Assembly (NCBI GenBank): GCA_964228555.1
Contig: CAXQZU010000011.1
Coordinates: 1-58,664 of the forward strand
Direction: 5' to 3'
DNA length: 58,664 nucleotides
Source of the DNA: CAXQZU01 sp964228555
Lineage (GTDB): Bacteria > Planctomycetota > PLA2 > JAEUHO01
Positions 56,268-58,664 of the stretch are shown here, piece after piece. A program made the position numbers and the translations under genes. The notes below the pieces were generated by a model, which made no database searches, was not told the origin of the DNA, and was given only the letters and a program-made list of their open reading frames with translations. Each line of letters begins with the position of its first letter. Position 1 is the stretch's first letter.

Positions 56268-56273
56268 AGCCTA
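56268..56273 (-). promoter_or_regulatory. -10-like TAGGCT before the DUF454 gene
   Basis: TAGGCT on the minus strand ends nine bases before ATG 56258. On the opposite strand, TATGCT at 56343-56348 with GGAGG downstream is the candidate promoter for the lipoprotein at 56374. Confidence 0.35.
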
Positions 56274-56373
56274 GCGGTCGCGGGGCGGCTGCCATGAGAT
56301 GGCGCCTGCGCCCGGGACCGGCCACCGGCCTGGGCAGGGAGGCTATGCTCGCACCACGACCGGAGGCCCGCCC

Positions 56374-57393
56374 ATGCCGGACCAGCCCAGCCCCCGTACC
56401 CGAGCAGGCGCCAATGCCGGGGACCGAGGAGGTGCCCTGCTGGCATCCGCCGCCCGGCCCGCACGGTCCCTGGCGCGGGGCGGGGGGCGGCTACGCCCCC
56501 TTGGGTGCTGCCTGCTCCTGCTGTTGCTGCTCTCAGCCTGCGGAGGAGGGGGCGGATCCACGGACAGCGGCGGCAGCCCGTCGCCGGATCCGGGCCTGTC
56601 GGCCCTCGACGACGAGTTCAGCACGGGGCCCTCGCTGGACGCCGGCTGGCAGCGCGTGTGGCAGGTCGAGCAGTGGCCCTTCGACCAGCTGCAGTCGCTG
56701 GACGTGGGCGTCACGCGGCCCGGGTGGCTCACGCTCGTGCCCTACGCCAGCACCTGGTACCAGGACTACCGCGGCGAGCTGGCCTTCAAGCCCGTGACGG
56801 GCGACCTCGTCGTGACCACCCACATCGAGGCGCGCAACCGCGCCGGCACGGGGGCACCCGCCAGCCTCTACTCGCTGGCCGGCATCATGCTGCGCGCGCC
56901 GCGCCAGGTGACGCCCGCCACCTGGACCGCCGGGGGCGAGGACTACGTCTTCCTGTCGCTGGGCTGTGGCGATACCCCGGGCACCTACCAGACCGAGGTG
57001 AAGACCACGGTGGACAGCGTCTCCACGCTGGCCCTGGATCCGGGCCCCGGTGCCGCCACGCTGCGGGCCGCACGCGTGGGCCCCCACCTGCTGCTGCTCA
57101 TCCGGCCGGAGGGCGGCAGCTGGGCCGTGCACCGCCGCTACCGGCGCGACGACTTCCCGGCCACGCTGCAAGTGGGCATCACGGTCTACACCGACTGGAC
57201 CACCTGCTCCGCCCTCACCCCCACCCAGCACAACACCAGCCTCATCACCTCCGGCTCGCCCGACCTGCGCGCGCAGGTGGACTACGTGCGCTTCGAGGAC
57301 GCGGTCGTGCCCACCGCGCTGCTGGGCGCCGACCTCTCCAATCCGGCGGCGGTGAGCGACGCGCAGGTGCTGGCCTGGCTGGGCACGGACTAG
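56374..57393 (+). CDS. Lipoprotein with concanavalin-like beta-sandwich domain
   Basis: The 339-residue protein has an unusually long basic N-region before the lipoprotein signal (LLLLLLLSACGGGGG, lipobox Cys at about residue 54). A Gly/Ser linker follows. The mature domain starts LDDEFSTGPSLDAGWQRV and includes GWLTLVPYASTWYQDYRG, AGIMLRAPRQ and YVRFEDAVVP. This is the pattern of laminin-G/concanavalin-like (DUF1349-related) carbohydrate-binding sandwiches. It is probably surface-exposed and binds a glycan, but no catalytic pair is visible. GGAGG lies eight bases before the ATG. Confidence 0.7.
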   Translation: MPDQPSPRTRAGANAGDRGGALLASAARPARSLARGGGRLRPLGCCLLLLLLLSACGGGGGSTDSGGSPSPDPGLSALDDEFSTGPSLDAGWQRVWQVEQWPFDQLQSLDVGVTRPGWLTLVPYASTWYQDYRGELAFKPVTGDLVVTTHIEARNRAGTGAPASLYSLAGIMLRAPRQVTPATWTAGGEDYVFLSLGCGDTPGTYQTEVKTTVDSVSTLALDPGPGAATLRAARVGPHLLLLIRPEGGSWAVHRRYRRDDFPATLQVGITVYTDWTTCSALTPTQHNTSLITSGSPDLRAQVDYVRFEDAVVPTALLGADLSNPAAVSDAQVLAWLGTD

Positions 57394-57453
57394 GGCACGG
57401 TGGACAGGCCCCGCCACACGGCTAGACCAGAAGCAGACCCGGAGCCGCACGCC

Positions 57454-58347
57454 ATGGCCCACCGCGCCCTGCACCAGAGCACCCTGCACCAAGGCACCAT
57501 GCGCCAAGGCACCATGCACCGCCGCGACCTGCTGCGCGCCGCCGCGCTGGCGGGAGCCGCCGCCACGGCCGGCGCGCTGGCCTCGCCCGCGCAAGCCGCA
57601 CCTCCCGGCCAAGGCGGCGCTGCGGCGGGTGCGCCCGCCCCGGCGCGCCTGCGCGTGCGCCGCAGCGCCGAGCGCGGCGCGGCCAGCCACGGCTGGCTGG
57701 ACACGCGCCACACCTTCTCGTTCGCCTCCTACCGCGACCCACGCCACATGGGGTTCCGGGCGCTGCGCGTGATCAACGAGGACTGGATCGCCGGCGGGCG
57801 CGGCTTCCCGATGCACCCGCACGACAACATGGAGATCGTCACCTACGTCCTGTCGGGTGCCCTCCAGCACAAGGACAGCCTGGGCCACGGCGGCGTGATC
57901 GTGCCCGGCAACCTGCAGCGGATGAGCGCTGGCACGGGCATCCGCCACAGCGAGTTCAATCCCAGCGCGCGCGAGAGCACCCACCTCCTGCAGGTCTGGC
58001 TGCTGCCCAGCCAGCGCGACGTCACGCCCTCCTACGAGGACCGCACCTTCCCGGCGGCCGAGCGCCAGGGCCGCCTGCGCGTGGTGGCCTCTCCCGACGG
58101 TCGCGAGGGCTCGCTGCGCATCGTCTCGCCCACCCTGATCCACGCCTGCACGCTCAAGGCCGGCGAGCGGGTGGTGCACGTGCTGGCGCCGGGACGCCAC
58201 GCGTGGCTGCAGGTGGCACGCGGCAGCCTCACCCTCGATGGGCTGGGGCTGCAGCAGGGCGACGGCGCCTCCACCAGCGAGGCCGGGTCGCTGGCGCTCG
58301 TGGGTGGCGCGCAGGGCGCCGAGGCACTGCTGTTCGACCTCGCGTAG
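57454..58347 (+). CDS. Pirin-family protein exported by the Tat pathway
   Basis: The 297-residue protein has a twin-arginine signal (HRRDLLRAAALAGAAATAGALA, about residues 21-45) preceded by short LHQ/MRQGT repeats. The mature part is a pirin/YhhW bicupin: HTFSFASYRDPRHMGFRALRV, metal ligands His121 and His123 (MHPHDNME), and His165 and Glu167 (RHSEF). Pirins bind iron; bacterial members can show quercetin dioxygenase activity, and most are cytosolic, so export of a folded metalloprotein is notable. I choose ATG 57454, with GGAG nine bases upstream; internal ATGs nearer the RR motif (for example at 57514) are possible. Confidence 0.85.
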   Translation: MAHRALHQSTLHQGTMRQGTMHRRDLLRAAALAGAAATAGALASPAQAAPPGQGGAAAGAPAPARLRVRRSAERGAASHGWLDTRHTFSFASYRDPRHMGFRALRVINEDWIAGGRGFPMHPHDNMEIVTYVLSGALQHKDSLGHGGVIVPGNLQRMSAGTGIRHSEFNPSARESTHLLQVWLLPSQRDVTPSYEDRTFPAAERQGRLRVVASPDGREGSLRIVSPTLIHACTLKAGERVVHVLAPGRHAWLQVARGSLTLDGLGLQQGDGASTSEAGSLALVGGAQGAEALLFDLA

Positions 58348-58388
58348 CGAGGCCGCGCCCGGCCCCGCGCCAGGGCGGAGGAGGAGCG

Positions 58389-58664
58389 ATGTCGGCATCC
58401 GGTGCAGCACCCCGGCGGGACGCACCGCCGCTCCAGCCTGCGCTGGCCGCGGCCTACCTGGCCACCGAGGTGGAGGTACGCGACGCCGCGGGGCAGGCGT
58501 GGGTGCTGGTGCCCGACGGCCCGCGCAGCGGGCAGGCCCCGCACTCGCCGCTGGCATGGCCATGGCGTGGCACCCTGCACGTGCTCACGGCGTGGAACCC
58601 CTACAGCGACCTGCTTCCGCACGACGAGAACGAGGCCGCGCAGCAGCGCCTCGCCGCGGCCTTG
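58389..58664 (+). CDS. Partial DUF3293-family protein (N-terminal part)
   Basis: An open frame starts at ATG 58389, preceded by a strong GGAGGAGG, and runs off the end of the window after 92 codons. The product resembles DUF3293 proteins: early ALAAAYLATEVEV, then GTLHVLTAWNPYSDLLPHDENEAAQQRLAAAL, where the TAWNP motif and the following Asn-Glu-Ala helix are characteristic. Family function is unknown. The gene follows the pirin gene by 41 bases on the same strand and may be co-transcribed. Confidence 0.7.
   Translation, partial: MSASGAAPRRDAPPLQPALAAAYLATEVEVRDAAGQAWVLVPDGPRSGQAPHSPLAWPWRGTLHVLTAWNPYSDLLPHDENEAAQQRLAAAL

Overview
This window is a dense, very GC-rich (well over 70 %) bacterial chromosome segment. 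It holds about 43 protein genes, almost no non-coding DNA (no gene-free stretch reaches 300 bases), and no rRNA, tRNA, CRISPR array, phage or insertion sequence that I could recognise. The gene set suggests a heterotrophic, respiring, Gram-negative-type bacterium: a TonB-like protein, lipoproteins, a Tat-exported protein, ETF-quinone oxidoreductase, a membrane-bound multihaem cytochrome c with a CRTAC1 (FG-GAP/ASPIC-UnbV) partner, a large NAD-glutamate dehydrogenase, tricorn protease and IspH. This mix fits a high-GC planctomycete-like lineage best, but that is inference from gene content only.

Layout. 1-5.5 kb: a partial secreted protein, a membrane-anchored coiled-coil protein, a TonB-like protein, a carboxymuconolactone-decarboxylase-family protein and a hybrid histidine kinase. 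5.5-9.3 kb: a minus-strand operon of a small ferredoxin-fold protein, an amino-acid-type ABC ATPase, a secreted alpha-barrel-like protein and an MFS transporter. 9.4-11.9 kb: a small anchored protein, IspH, and an endonuclease V homologue lacking two catalytic aspartates. 11.9-21.2 kb: a SpeD-like protein and two consecutive peptide-type ABC sets (binding protein plus two permeases each) with no ATPase; the second binding protein is frameshifted at a CG repeat. 21.2-27 kb: fumarase C, a cystathionine-synthase-type enzyme, a pseudo-receiver and a secreted trypsin-like protease. 27-37.7 kb: a short DUF6941-like protein, a proline-rich TPR protein, a GNAT acetyltransferase, glycine decarboxylase GcvP, tricorn protease and a NYN nuclease-ferredoxin fusion. 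37.9-44.6 kb: ETF-QO, divergent from a b-type/pentahaem-c/TPR fusion protein that is translationally coupled to a CRTAC1 protein. 44.7-58.7 kb: HNH endonuclease, MiaE, rhomboid protease, FGE-like lipoprotein, NAD-GDH, class V aminotransferase, glycosyltransferase, DUF454 protein, a lipoprotein, a Tat-exported pirin and the start of a DUF3293 gene.

The metabolic theme is amino-acid and peptide catabolism feeding respiration: peptide uptake, proteases, glutamate dehydrogenase, glycine cleavage, fumarase, ETF-QO and multihaem cytochromes.

Two window-wide signals stand out. First, about a dozen genes have a -10-like hexamer (TAgnnT or close) ending only 6-9 bases before the start codon, with no Shine-Dalgarno sequence, as expected for leaderless mRNAs; other genes have clear GGAG-type sites. 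Second, TAG is the preferred stop (28 TAG, 14 TGA, 0 TAA by hand count), usually inside the tetranucleotide CTAG. That is unusual for such a GC-rich genome, where TGA normally dominates.
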